The position numbers and the translations under genes were made by a program. This document shows, piece by piece, positions 7,776 to 16,320 of a stretch of DNA of 64,000 nucleotides. The stretch lies in contig JAEXAS010000009.1 in NCBI GenBank assembly GCA_023458095.1, positions 1 to 64,000 on the forward strand. Reading direction: 5' to 3'. The notes under the pieces are model-generated. The model had not been told where the DNA came from and searched no databases. It saw only the letters and a program-made list of their open reading frames with translations. Every line of letters starts with the position of its first letter. Position 1 is the stretch's first letter. The DNA is from Actinomycetes bacterium. GTDB taxonomy: Bacteria > Actinomycetota > Actinomycetes > Propionibacteriales > Propionibacteriaceae.

Positions 7776-8651
7776 GTGTCGACCACCACCGAGCCTCAAG
7801 CCCCCCGATCATCGCGGGGTGGCCGTGACCTGCCCGCCGCCATCGGTGTCGGGTTAGGGCTTTTCGGCTTGGTGGTGGTGACCCTGATCTGGTGGCACCC
7901 CGGATTCGTTGGCCTGGTGGTGCTCATGACCAGCTTGGGGGCGGTGGAACTGCATCAGGCCCTGCGCAAAGTCGGCATGACCTCAGCGATCGTCCCGGTG
8001 GTGATCGGCAATGTGGTGATCATCGGTGGAACCTATGCGGCTGCCGAACTGCAGCAGTACACGAACATCGCCTGGCATGTGGTGCTGTTGGGTGCGATCG
8101 GTGGAACCGTCCTGGTTGCCCTGGGTTGGCGGATGTTCGGAGGCGCGGAGGGTTACGCCCGCGACAGTGCGGCCAGCCTGTTCATCATCGGCTACATCCC
8201 GCTGTTGGCCTCTTTCGTTGGATTGATCCTGGCTGAGGACCATGGCGTCGCCAAGGTGGTGCTGGTCTTCATGGGAATCGTGGGCAGTGACACCGGCGGC
8301 TATATCGTCGGATCGCTGCTCGGCAAGCATCCGATGGCTCCGGTGATCAGCCCCAAGAAGACCTGGGAGGGTTTGGCGGGTTCCTTCCTGCTGTCGGGCA
8401 TCGTGTCGGTGGTCTTCGTCGCCACCGTGACCACCTGGCCGTGGTGGTACGGGCTGTTGTTGGCTGCCGTGGTGGTGGTCTTCGGCACTGCCGGCGACCT
8501 GATCGAGTCGATGATCAAGCGCGATGTGGGTATCAAAGACATGGGTTCGTTCCTGCCGGGTCATGGCGGCGTGATGGACCGCCTGGACTCGCTGTTGGTG
8601 GCCGTGCCGGCTGCCTGGGTGCTGTTCATCCTGCTGGGGGTGGGCTCATGA
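7776..8651 (+). CDS. cdsA: Phosphatidate cytidylyltransferase (CDP-diacylglycerol synthase)
   Basis: An integral membrane enzyme of about 291 residues with roughly eight hydrophobic spans. It converts phosphatidic acid and CTP to CDP-diacylglycerol. The C-terminal CDS signature is complete: SMIKRDVGIKDMGSFLPGHG followed by GVMDRLD. I prefer the GTG at 7776 (MSTTTEPQ), one nucleotide after the frr stop, over a TTG at 7764 that overlaps frr. The gene ends in an ATGA overlap with rlmN, which implies translational coupling. Confidence 0.95.
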   Translation: MSTTTEPQAPRSSRGGRDLPAAIGVGLGLFGLVVVTLIWWHPGFVGLVVLMTSLGAVELHQALRKVGMTSAIVPVVIGNVVIIGGTYAAAELQQYTNIAWHVVLLGAIGGTVLVALGWRMFGGAEGYARDSAASLFIIGYIPLLASFVGLILAEDHGVAKVVLVFMGIVGSDTGGYIVGSLLGKHPMAPVISPKKTWEGLAGSFLLSGIVSVVFVATVTTWPWWYGLLLAAVVVVFGTAGDLIESMIKRDVGIKDMGSFLPGHGGVMDRLDSLLVAVPAAWVLFILLGVGS

Positions 8652-9859
8652 CCGGCCTGAGTCCGCAGGAGCAGGCCGCCCTTGCTGAGGCCGCCGCGCT
8701 CGCCGCCAAAGGGCGCACGCTCCCGCTGGTCATGGAAGCTCCGCGGCGCGGACGTCCGCCGACCCATTGGATCGACCTCACCGCCGAGCAGCGGCAGACG
8801 GCGATCCGCGAACTCGGCCTGCCGAAGTTTCGGGCCGGTCAAGTGGGGCGCCATCTGTTCAGTCACTTCGACGACCGGCCCGCGCAGTGGACCGATATCC
8901 CCACCGAGCAGCGGGAAGTGCTGGCCACTGGGCTGGTCCAGCCCCTGATCACCGGGGTTCGCGACCAAGTCGCTGATCAGGGCACCACCGTGAAGTCGCT
9001 GTGGCGGCTGGGGGATGGTTCGCTGGTGGAGAGCGTCCTGATGCGCTACGGGGTGCCGGGCATCAAGGCCAGCGGTCGGGGCCGCGAACGCGCTACGGTG
9101 TGCATCTCCTCCCAGGCCGGATGCGGTATGGCCTGTCCCTTCTGCGCCACCGGGCAAGGTGGTCTGCAGCGAAACCTGAGTGCGGGCGAAATCGTCGCCC
9201 AGGTCATCGACGCCGGCCGCCGACTCCGTGATGGCGCGTTGCCTGGCGGACCCGGCCATGTGAACAACATCGTCCTGATGGGCATGGGGGAGCCGCTGGC
9301 GAACTACGCCTCGGTGCTCCAAGCCGTGCGCACCATCATCTCGCCGGTTCCTGACGGCTTGGGTATCTCCGCTCGCGGCGTGACGATTTCCACCGTGGGG
9401 CTGGTTCCCGCGATGCGCAAGCTCGCCGAGGAACAGTTGCCGGTGACCTTGGCGGTGAGCCTGCACGCCCCCGACGACGCTCTGCGCGACGAACTGTGCC
9501 CGATCAACACCCGTTGGCCGATCGCGGAGGTGATCGCCGCAGCCAAGCAGTACTTCCTGACCACCGGACGCCGGGTGTCGATCGAATACGCGCTAATTCG
9601 CGATGTGAACGACCAGGGTCATCGGGCCGATGAGTTGGCGGCGGTGCTGCGCGGTCCGAACGGCTACGGCTGGGTGCATGTGAACCTCATCCCGCTGAAT
9701 CCGACCCCGGGCTCGAAGTGGACTGCCTCGCGCGCCGCAGACGCCGAGCAGTTCCGGGCGCGGCTGGAAGCCCGCGGAGTGCCGGTCACCGTCCGCGACA
9801 CCCGCGGTCGCGAGATCGATGGCGCCTGCGGCCAGTTGGCCGCCAGCGAACCTCGATGA
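8648..9859 (+). CDS. rlmN: 23S rRNA A2503 / tRNA A37 C2-methyltransferase RlmN
   Basis: A 403-residue radical-SAM methyltransferase. The iron-sulfur motif CxxxCxxC is seen as CGMACPFC. The methyl-carrying C-terminal Cys is in GACGQLA. GMGEPLANY and SLHAPDD are the expected family blocks. The ATG at 8648 overlaps the cdsA stop (ATGA). The frame extends upstream to 8441 only as a shadow of cdsA. C2-methyl-A2503 influences ribosome fidelity and some peptidyl-transferase antibiotics. Placement after cdsA matches other actinobacteria. Confidence 0.96.
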   Translation: MTGLSPQEQAALAEAAALAAKGRTLPLVMEAPRRGRPPTHWIDLTAEQRQTAIRELGLPKFRAGQVGRHLFSHFDDRPAQWTDIPTEQREVLATGLVQPLITGVRDQVADQGTTVKSLWRLGDGSLVESVLMRYGVPGIKASGRGRERATVCISSQAGCGMACPFCATGQGGLQRNLSAGEIVAQVIDAGRRLRDGALPGGPGHVNNIVLMGMGEPLANYASVLQAVRTIISPVPDGLGISARGVTISTVGLVPAMRKLAEEQLPVTLAVSLHAPDDALRDELCPINTRWPIAEVIAAAKQYFLTTGRRVSIEYALIRDVNDQGHRADELAAVLRGPNGYGWVHVNLIPLNPTPGSKWTASRAADAEQFRARLEARGVPVTVRDTRGREIDGACGQLAASEPR

Positions 9860-10407
9860 ACGAACCCTACGAACTGCGGCCCTCGCGCCGAGATCTGCTC
9901 TGGCTCAATGTGGGCAGTGTCGGTCTGGGCCTGGTCGGCATCATCGCCAGCGTGGTGATCCGCGGCACACTGTGGCCCGGCGCTGCGGAATTCGGTGTGG
10001 TCGAGATTCTGGTGGTGGTGTTCCTCACCGTGGTCCTGGTCGTGGTGCACGAGGCGATCCATGGCCTGGCGATGCTCGGGGTGGGTATTCGGCCCCGCTT
10101 CGGAGTAACCCGCTTCGGGGGTGTCCCGGCGATCTACACCACCGCGAAACAGGCCGGAACGAGCCTGACCCTGCGTGAATACGCCCTGGTCGTCCTGGCG
10201 CCTTTGGTGGTGGTGAACGTGGTGGTGATCTGCACCCTGGTGCTGTGCCCGGTAGGGGGTTGGCTGGTGCTGCCCGGAGCGGTGCACCTGGCTGGCTGCG
10301 TCGGTGATCTGTGGCTGTGGCGGCAGGCGCGTCGGCAACCGACCGGCAGCCGCTTCGAGGACCTGGTCGATGGGCTGCGTGTCCATCCGGCGTTGCCGGT
10401 GGGGTGA
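9856..10407 (+). CDS. DUF3267-type membrane protein with an HExxH motif
   Basis: A 183-residue membrane protein with about four hydrophobic segments. The motif HEAIHG (about residues 65-70) fits the zincin HExxH pattern of the DUF3267 putative metalloprotease family, with the expected downstream RFGVTRFGGVPAIYT. The start ATG overlaps the rlmN stop (ATGA), so the two genes are cotranslated. The substrate is unknown. Confidence 0.8.
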   Translation: MNEPYELRPSRRDLLWLNVGSVGLGLVGIIASVVIRGTLWPGAAEFGVVEILVVVFLTVVLVVVHEAIHGLAMLGVGIRPRFGVTRFGGVPAIYTTAKQAGTSLTLREYALVVLAPLVVVNVVVICTLVLCPVGGWLVLPGAVHLAGCVGDLWLWRQARRQPTGSRFEDLVDGLRVHPALPVG

Positions 10408-10417
10408 GTCCCCCATA

Positions 10418-11356
10418 ATGGCGGTCGTGAAGATGCGTGGGTTGGCGATCACGGCCGTGGTCATGGCGTTGGTGCTCACCGGATGCAGCGGACGACACAT
10501 TCCCACTCAGCCCGAGCCTGCCCCGGCATCGACTTCGGGATCGGTTTCGGCATCGGGGTCGAGTCAGGTGATCCGGCTGGAATCAGGTGGTCGTGAGCGG
10601 CAGGTCATCGTGCACCGTCCGGGGAGCGCCGCGGGGACGGCAGGCTATCCACTGGTGGTGATGCTGCACGGTGGTCTGGGTAGTGCTGCGCAGGCCGAGT
10701 CCAGTTACGGCTGGGATGCCCTGGCCGACCAGACCGGATTCGTGGTGGCCTATCCCGACGGCGTGGATCGCACCTGGAACGCCGGAACCTGCTGTGGGCG
10801 CGCCCAGCGCGCCGACATCGACGATGTGGCCTTTCTCACCGACGTGGTCGACCAGGTCTCGGCATCGCTGCCCATCGACGCCAAGCGGCGCTATCTGACC
10901 GGGATGTCCAATGGCGCCATGATGACCTACCGGATGGCCTGTGAGAGTTCGCTGTTCGTGGCCATCGCGCCGGTGGCCGGAACCCAGTTGGTCGGCTGCA
11001 CGGGGGCAACGCCGACCTCAGTGCTGCATATCCACGGCACGGACGACACCCAGGTGCGCCCGGACGGAAAGCGCGGCGCGGCCCCGGGACGGGTGGACGG
11101 CCCGCCACTGAGCCAGATCATCAAGGGCTGGCAGACTCGCGATGACTGTGCGGCGCCGCAGCGGTCGGTCTCGGGCGCAGTCACCACCTCGACGGCCGAA
11201 TGTGCCCAGGGGCGAACGGTCACCTGGATCATGGTCGCCGGCGCCGGACACCAATGGCCCGGCTCCAAGCGATCCACCTATCCCGGCGCCGATTCGCCCT
11301 CCCAAGCCTTGGATGCCACCGCCCAGATCTGGGACTTCTTCGACAGCCATCGTTGA
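10418..11356 (+). CDS. Lipoprotein esterase of the PHB-depolymerase / LpqC family
   Basis: A 312-residue exported alpha/beta hydrolase. The N-terminus has a basic-hydrophobic signal peptide ending in the lipobox LTGC (Cys about residue 23), then a Ser/Pro/Ala-rich linker. The catalytic core has the oxyanion segment MLHGGLG, the nucleophile GMSNG, an acidic HGTDD and the His in GAGHQWPG. The C-terminal GHxWPG is typical of LpqC, feruloyl-esterase and PHB-depolymerase-like proteins. Alternative starts at 10427 (GTG) and 10433 (ATG) keep the lipobox. The natural ester substrate is unknown. Confidence 0.88.
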   Translation: MAVVKMRGLAITAVVMALVLTGCSGRHIPTQPEPAPASTSGSVSASGSSQVIRLESGGRERQVIVHRPGSAAGTAGYPLVVMLHGGLGSAAQAESSYGWDALADQTGFVVAYPDGVDRTWNAGTCCGRAQRADIDDVAFLTDVVDQVSASLPIDAKRRYLTGMSNGAMMTYRMACESSLFVAIAPVAGTQLVGCTGATPTSVLHIHGTDDTQVRPDGKRGAAPGRVDGPPLSQIIKGWQTRDDCAAPQRSVSGAVTTSTAECAQGRTVTWIMVAGAGHQWPGSKRSTYPGADSPSQALDATAQIWDFFDSHR

Positions 11357-11415
11357 TGAAGGGCGCGCGGAAGCCCGACTCAAATAGAACACGAGTGCGA
11401 TAAGGTGCGTGAGTG

Positions 11416-12228
11416 ATGTTCCATGTGGAGTGCGGCAGCGGAATCCCCGTGCTGGCGATTCATGGCTGGATGCCGGACCATCGACTGATGCGCGGCTGCT
11501 TGGAGCCGGTCTTCGCCCGTCGCAACGGCTATCGGCGGCTGTATCCGGATCTTCCGGGCATGGGCCAGTCCTCGGCGCAGGGAATCGCCAGCGCCGACGA
11601 TCTGCTCGCCGCCGTCGAGGAGTTCATCGATATCCACATCGGTACGGATCGCTTCTTGGTGGTCGGCGAATCCTACGGTGCCTATCTGGCTCGGGGTTTG
11701 GTGCGATCCCGTGGGGATCAGATCGCCGGTTTGGCGATGATCGCCCCCGTGGCAGAGCCGCGTCCGGATCGCCGCGTGCTGCCGGCACTGGAGGTGCTGC
11801 GCACTGAGCCGGGGGTTCTGGATGGCCTGGACGCCCGGCTTCAGGAGAGCTTCACCTTGCTGGCGGTGGTGCATACCGCTGAGGTCTTGCGGCGATTCCT
11901 GGACGAGGTCCAACCCGGATTGGACGCCGCAGACGCCGAGGCGTTGGCCCGCATCGGACAGCGCTGGCTGTTGAGTCGCGATCCTGATGCCCCGGGCCAG
12001 GAACCGTTCCTCGGCCCGAGCCTGACCCTAGTGGGACGCCAAGATGTGGCCGTCGGCTATCAGGACCAGTGGCGTCTGCTCACCCGTTACCCGCGGATGA
12101 GCCTGGCGGCGTTGGATATGGCTGGACACAATCTGCAGATCGAGCAGCCACAGTTGTTCGAGGCGCTCATGCTCGAGTGGCTGGATCGCGTGGCCGCTCA
12201 CCATCCCGGTGGGCCACAGGTCACCTGA
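11416..12228 (+). CDS. Alpha/beta hydrolase
   Basis: A 270-residue cytosolic alpha/beta-hydrolase fold protein. HGWMPDHRL forms the oxyanion region, the nucleophile elbow is GESYG, a downstream acid lies in VGRQDVAVGY, and the catalytic His is in MAGHNLQIEQP. The ATG at 11416 has AAGGTG 8 nt upstream. An overlapping GTG at 11413 is also possible. It is not overlapped with its neighbours, and its substrate cannot be inferred. Confidence 0.85.
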   Translation: MFHVECGSGIPVLAIHGWMPDHRLMRGCLEPVFARRNGYRRLYPDLPGMGQSSAQGIASADDLLAAVEEFIDIHIGTDRFLVVGESYGAYLARGLVRSRGDQIAGLAMIAPVAEPRPDRRVLPALEVLRTEPGVLDGLDARLQESFTLLAVVHTAEVLRRFLDEVQPGLDAADAEALARIGQRWLLSRDPDAPGQEPFLGPSLTLVGRQDVAVGYQDQWRLLTRYPRMSLAALDMAGHNLQIEQPQLFEALMLEWLDRVAAHHPGGPQVT

Positions 12229-12257
12229 GGTGCACCGGTCGACGTGGGCCCAGCGAC

Positions 12258-12286
12258 TTGCACCCCGCTCCGGCCCGTTGCATCAT
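12258..12286 (+). promoter_or_regulatory. Candidate promoter of the leader-abcF transcript
   Basis: TTGCAC (12258-12263) and CATCAT (12281-12286) are separated by 17 bp and would place the transcript start near 12293, just upstream of the leader ORF's ribosome-binding site. Both hexamers are imperfect. The support is mainly the spacing and the match to the leader layout. Confidence 0.4.
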
Positions 12287-12314
12287 GGGGGAGTCCCCAA
12301 CCAGCGAGGATGAC

Positions 12315-12356
12315 ATGTACAGCGATTCCGTTTCAGCCACCAACCACCTGCGCTGA
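12315..12356 (+). CDS. 13-residue leader peptide upstream of abcF
   Basis: The short ORF MYSDSVSATNHLR begins at an ATG with GAGGA at 12306-12310 (4-nt spacing) and ends 53 nt before the ABC-F start. A longer in-frame version from the ATG at 12285 (23 residues) overlaps the candidate -10 element. Its position, RBS and downstream alternative hairpins match leader peptides that control antibiotic-resistance ABC-F and erm genes by ribosome stalling. The peptide itself matches no arrest motif I know. Confidence 0.5.
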   Translation: MYSDSVSATNHLR

Positions 12357-12362
12357 TCCGTC

Positions 12363-12405
12363 GAGTCCACCGCGACTCCGGCCTCAGCGCGCTGCTGACG
12401 GAGTC
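12363..12405 (+). promoter_or_regulatory. Mutually exclusive hairpins masking the abcF ribosome-binding site
   Basis: Hairpin A pairs GACTCCG (12374-12380) with CGGAGTC (12399-12405). An inner TCAGC/GCTGA stem (12384-12388 / 12394-12398) lies inside it. It buries GGAG, the only Shine-Dalgarno-like sequence before the ATG at 12410. Hairpin B pairs GAGTC (12363-12367) with GACTC (12374-12378) and cannot coexist with A. The arrangement is that of a translational attenuator. The direction of the switch is not obvious. Confidence 0.5.
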
Positions 12406-12409
12406 CACC

Positions 12410-14047
12410 ATGATTACCCCTGTTGTTGTTCTCAACAATCTCAGTTTCACCTGGCCAGACGGTGATCGCGTCCTGGAATCAGCCACCGCGACCCTGGGCG
12501 GCATCACCGGCCTGATCGGTCGCAACGGTGCGGGAAAGTCCACTCTGCTGCGCTTGATCAGCGGTGAATTGACCCCCACGGCCGGAACCGTGACCCGGCA
12601 CGGCAGCGTCGGCGTCCTGCCGCAGAATCTGACGCTGCGCCGCGACGACACCGTCGCGGATCTGCTCGGCATTGCGGTGCCCCTGCGAGCGATTCGGGCA
12701 CTGGAGGCCGGCGACACCGCCCCGGAGTTGTTCGACCGCATCGGTGATGAGTGGGGAGTTGAAGCCCGTGCACGGGCAGCGTTGGACGCTGCCGGCTTGG
12801 TCGGGATCGGCGTTGATCGGCCGGTGGCGACCCTCTCCGGCGGTGAGGTGATACTCGCCGCGGTGATCGGCGTGAAGCTCGCCCGGCCCGCCATTGCGTT
12901 GCTCGATGAACCCACCAACAATCTGGACCGCCGCACCCGGGCTGAGCTGCAGGCGCTGCTGGCCGACTGGCCCGGCGCGCTGCTGATCAGCAGTCACGAT
13001 GAAGAACTCCTGGCGATCAGCGAGCAGATCGCCGAACTCGACTCCGGCACGCTGCGCCTCTACGGCGGGGGTTACCAGGCCTTTGTCGACCAACGGGCCG
13101 CCGAACAGGCAGCGGTGGAGCAGGCGATCACCACCGCCAAACAACACCTGCGCACCGAGCAGCGACGGCAGCGTGAGCTGCAGACCCGGCTGGCCCGCAG
13201 CGCCCGGCAGGGTAAGGCCGACGTCGCCCGATCGAAGTTCATCGGCGCCGCCGCCGACGAGCGCCGCCGCCGCAGTGAGCAAACCGCCGGCCGACTGGGT
13301 CGGGGGGTGGCTGATCGGGTGGCGCAGGCAGAGCAGCAGGTGCAGACCGCAGAATCGAGGCGACCTCGCGAGAAGCAGATCAGCATCGCTGTGCCTGACC
13401 CGCATCTGTCGGCCACACGCCGACTGGCCGAACTCCGCGACGGTCAGCACACGCAACTGATCGCCGGACCGCAACGAGTCGCGCTCAGTGGAGCCAACGG
13501 CGTCGGCAAGACCCGGCTGCTCGAAACCCTGTTCGGTGCCCCACCGCTGGGTGAGTTGCGGGCGATTCGGCTGTGCGAACGCATCGGTTACCTTCCGCAG
13601 CGCTGGGTGCTCGGCGATCCCGACATCGACGCGCTGAGCGCGGTGGCGGCAGCAACGCCAGGTCGCAGACCGCAGCAGATCCGAGCCCAATTGGCAGCGT
13701 TCGGCCTCGGCGCGGACACCGTGACCAGGCCGCTGAGTCGGCTGTCCGGCGGCGAGCGGGTGATGGTCGCGTTGGCCCAGGTGCTCTTGGCCGATCCAGC
13801 CCCACAACTGGTGGTGCTGGACGAACCCACCAACGATCTGGACCAGGTCACGATCACAGCATTGGTGGCCGCCCTGAATGCCTACCGCGGTGGGCTGCTG
13901 GTGGTTAGCCACGACCACAACTTGGTGGCCCGGCTGTCCATCGATACCTGGCTGGACCTCGCCACCGACGAGCGGGGGACGCCGCGGCTTTCAGTCGGCG
14001 AGCAGGTCGACGGCCTCGGCGGCAGTGGCGACCAGGTGGATGGCTGA
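12410..14047 (+). CDS. ABC-F ATPase, probable ribosome-protection (antibiotic resistance) type
   Basis: A 545-residue soluble protein with two ABC ATPase domains and no membrane spans. Domain 1 has the Walker A GRNGAGKS (37-44), signature LSGGE and Walker B ALLDEPTNNLD. Domain 2 has GANGVGKT, LSGGERV, VVLDEPTNDLD and the switch His in VSHDHN. A charged, Arg/Gln/Ala-rich interdomain linker (about 210-330) corresponds to the P-site tRNA-interaction motif. Known ABC-F proteins rescue or protect ribosomes. The short leader ORF and the masked start favour an inducible resistance factor over a housekeeping EttA-like protein. Its 3' end overlaps the convergent LOG gene by 57 bp. Confidence 0.88.
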   Translation: MITPVVVLNNLSFTWPDGDRVLESATATLGGITGLIGRNGAGKSTLLRLISGELTPTAGTVTRHGSVGVLPQNLTLRRDDTVADLLGIAVPLRAIRALEAGDTAPELFDRIGDEWGVEARARAALDAAGLVGIGVDRPVATLSGGEVILAAVIGVKLARPAIALLDEPTNNLDRRTRAELQALLADWPGALLISSHDEELLAISEQIAELDSGTLRLYGGGYQAFVDQRAAEQAAVEQAITTAKQHLRTEQRRQRELQTRLARSARQGKADVARSKFIGAAADERRRRSEQTAGRLGRGVADRVAQAEQQVQTAESRRPREKQISIAVPDPHLSATRRLAELRDGQHTQLIAGPQRVALSGANGVGKTRLLETLFGAPPLGELRAIRLCERIGYLPQRWVLGDPDIDALSAVAAATPGRRPQQIRAQLAAFGLGADTVTRPLSRLSGGERVMVALAQVLLADPAPQLVVLDEPTNDLDQVTITALVAALNAYRGGLLVVSHDHNLVARLSIDTWLDLATDERGTPRLSVGEQVDGLGGSGDQVDG

Positions 14048-15079
14048 CTTCAGGCGCGGACGGCCATCGGCGAGGTCGGCGAGCAGCGGCCAGGCCGGAC
14101 GAAGCTGCGTCCACTCATGAATGCCGACCAAGATCAGGGGCGCCACCGGGGTGTCGTCGTCGGCGTAGTACCGCGGTGTGATGGCCTGGAAGATCTCTTG
14201 AACGGTGCCAGCCGCGCCGGGCAGGCAGATCAGGCCGCCGGTGGCGTGGCGCAGCAAGACGTCTTCGCGAATGGCATTGGAGAACAGCTTGGCCAGCCCT
14301 GCGCAGAAGACATTCGGGGGCTCGTGGCCGTACAGCCAGGTGGGAATGCCATAGGACTGGCCGCTGAGCTCCCAACGTCCGGTGACGGTCAGGCCTGCCG
14401 CCACCCAGGAGGCGATGTCTTCGGCGAAGCCGGAATGCTCGCCGAGCAGCGACATGGCCGCATCCAGGTCGGCCAAGGAGCCCACCAGGCTCGCTCCCAG
14501 GTTGACCGCCTCCATCGCACCAGGCCCGCCACCGGTGAGGACGGTGCGTCCGGTCGCAGCCAGGGCTCGGCCCAGCAAGGCCGCCTCCCGATATTCGTGG
14601 TGGCCGCGAGCGATCTGGTGTCCGCCCATCACTCCGACCGCACCGGTGAGCTTCACCTCGGCCAGTGCCTCGATGATGGCGTGGTCGTGCAGGGTCATGG
14701 CGAGCTCATCGGTGAGATTGCGGGCCTGGCCGACATGACGCCACCAGCGGTAGGCGCGGGCGTCGAGGGTGTGCCGGTAGCCCTCGGCGAGTCCGGCGTA
14801 GAGCTCGGCGGCGGTGTACAACCCGCTTCGGTACGGATTGAACGGCAGATCCGGGAGCTGGGGAAAGACCAGGGCGCCACGGGCCTCAATGGCAGCCTCG
14901 ACTCCGGGGGCGAACATGCAGCCCAAGAACACGGCCCGATTCACCTCGACCGCAGCCAGGGTGGCGCTGCGTCCACTGAGGTCCAGGGACTGCACATGGC
15001 ACCCGGTCAGACTTCCTACGGCTGCTGCCTGGTCGAAAGCCACCAGAGTCTCCACCTGTTCGGTGCGCAGCACGCTCAT
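13991..15079 (-). CDS. LOG-family (lysine decarboxylase-like) protein
   Basis: A 362-residue protein with the Rossmann LOG signature. It has VLTGGGPGAMEAVNLGA as the nucleotide-phosphate-binding region and a variant of PGGxGTxxE, seen as LPGAAGTVQEI, keeping the Gly-Thr and the catalytic Glu. LOG proteins hydrolyse nucleoside 5'-monophosphates or cytokinin ribotides. The extra 120-residue N-terminal region makes this longer than the short LOG form, and its function is unassigned. It ends inside the 3' end of abcF. Confidence 0.82.
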   Translation of the reverse strand: MSVLRTEQVETLVAFDQAAAVGSLTGCHVQSLDLSGRSATLAAVEVNRAVFLGCMFAPGVEAAIEARGALVFPQLPDLPFNPYRSGLYTAAELYAGLAEGYRHTLDARAYRWWRHVGQARNLTDELAMTLHDHAIIEALAEVKLTGAVGVMGGHQIARGHHEYREAALLGRALAATGRTVLTGGGPGAMEAVNLGASLVGSLADLDAAMSLLGEHSGFAEDIASWVAAGLTVTGRWELSGQSYGIPTWLYGHEPPNVFCAGLAKLFSNAIREDVLLRHATGGLICLPGAAGTVQEIFQAITPRYYADDDTPVAPLILVGIHEWTQLRPAWPLLADLADGRPRLKSAIHLVATAAEAVDLLAD

Positions 15080-15168
15080 GCGGGCGAGCCTAGTCGTCGG
15101 GCTGGCAGACGCCGAGCAGGCGCCGCGCCCTAAGCTGAGGGCACAGTCAGCAGAAGGGGTGCCACAGC

Positions 15169-16320
15169 ATGCGGCGAGTCGTGATCCTGGGCAGTACCGG
15201 ATCCATCGGAACCCAGGCCATCGAGGTGATCAGTCGCCACCGGGACCGTTTCCAGGTCGTGGGTCTGGCCGCTGGCGGCGGACACCCCGAACTGCTCATC
15301 GAGCAGGCGCGGGCGCTGCAGGTGCCGCTGGTGGCGGTGTCTGACGACCGAGCCGCCAGCCTGGTGGCGCAGGCCTTGCCCGAGATCGAAGTCTGGGGTG
15401 GCCCGGATGCGGCCACAGGCCTGGCGGCCATCGACTGCGAGGTGGTGCTCAACGGGATCACCGGGGCGGCCGGACTGGGGCCGACCCTGGCCACCTTGGC
15501 TGCCGGCACCACCTTGGCCCTGGCCAATAAGGAGTCCTTGGTGATCGGCGGACGCCTGGTCACCGACGCGGCCGCCCCCGGCCAGATCGTCCCGGTGGAC
15601 TCTGAGCATTCCGCCTTCGCCCAGGCGCTGCGATCCGGTCGCGCCGAGGAGGTGCACAAACTGATTCTGACCGCCTCCGGTGGGCCGTTCCGAGGCTTCA
15701 CCAGCGAGCAGTTGCGCACCGTCACCCCCGAGCAGGCATTGGCCCACCCCACCTGGAACATGGGACGGGTCGTCACGATCAATTCGGCCACCTTGATGAA
15801 CAAGGGCCTGGAATTGATCGAGGCCGCACTGTTGTTCGGCATCGACTTTGCCGACATCGAGGTGGTCGTCCATCCGCAGTCGGTGGTGCATTCGATGGTC
15901 GAGTTCCGTGACGGCTCCACGATTGCGCAATGTTCACCCCCTGATATGCGCCTGCCGATCGCCTTGGGATTGTCGTGGCCCGAACGTCTGGGGGAGGTGG
16001 CTCAAGCCTGCGACTGGCGCTCGGCAACGTCGTGGACCTTCGAGCCCTTGGACGCCGAGGTTTTTCCCGCCGTCGAGTTGGCCCGGCATGCCGGAGCTGT
16101 CGGCGGGATCGCCCCGGCGATCTTCAACGCGGCCAATGAGGTGTGCGTGGATGCCTTCTGCGCCGGAGATTTGGAGTTCAGCGGCATTGTTGAGGTGGTC
16201 GCCGAGGTCTTGGCGGCTCATGGTGAACACGCAACGCCCGATACGCTGAGTGTGGCCTCGGTGCTGAGCGCCGATGCTCTTGCTCGGCAGGCGGCGTCCG
16301 AACGGATCAAGGAGCGCTAG
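15169..16320 (+). CDS. dxr: 1-deoxy-D-xylulose-5-phosphate reductoisomerase
   Basis: The second enzyme of the MEP isoprenoid pathway: DXP and NADPH to MEP. The 383 residues include the NADPH-binding ILGSTGSIGTQAIEV. The metal and substrate sites are VPVDSEHSAFAQ, LTASGGPFRG and HPTWNMGRVVTINSATLMNKGLE split over adjoining segments. The ATG at 15169 has AGAAGGGG upstream. Its stop TAG is followed immediately by the protease gene, and ispG lies after that, so two MEP enzymes share the unit. Confidence 0.96.
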   Translation: MRRVVILGSTGSIGTQAIEVISRHRDRFQVVGLAAGGGHPELLIEQARALQVPLVAVSDDRAASLVAQALPEIEVWGGPDAATGLAAIDCEVVLNGITGAAGLGPTLATLAAGTTLALANKESLVIGGRLVTDAAAPGQIVPVDSEHSAFAQALRSGRAEEVHKLILTASGGPFRGFTSEQLRTVTPEQALAHPTWNMGRVVTINSATLMNKGLELIEAALLFGIDFADIEVVVHPQSVVHSMVEFRDGSTIAQCSPPDMRLPIALGLSWPERLGEVAQACDWRSATSWTFEPLDAEVFPAVELARHAGAVGGIAPAIFNAANEVCVDAFCAGDLEFSGIVEVVAEVLAAHGEHATPDTLSVASVLSADALARQAASERIKER

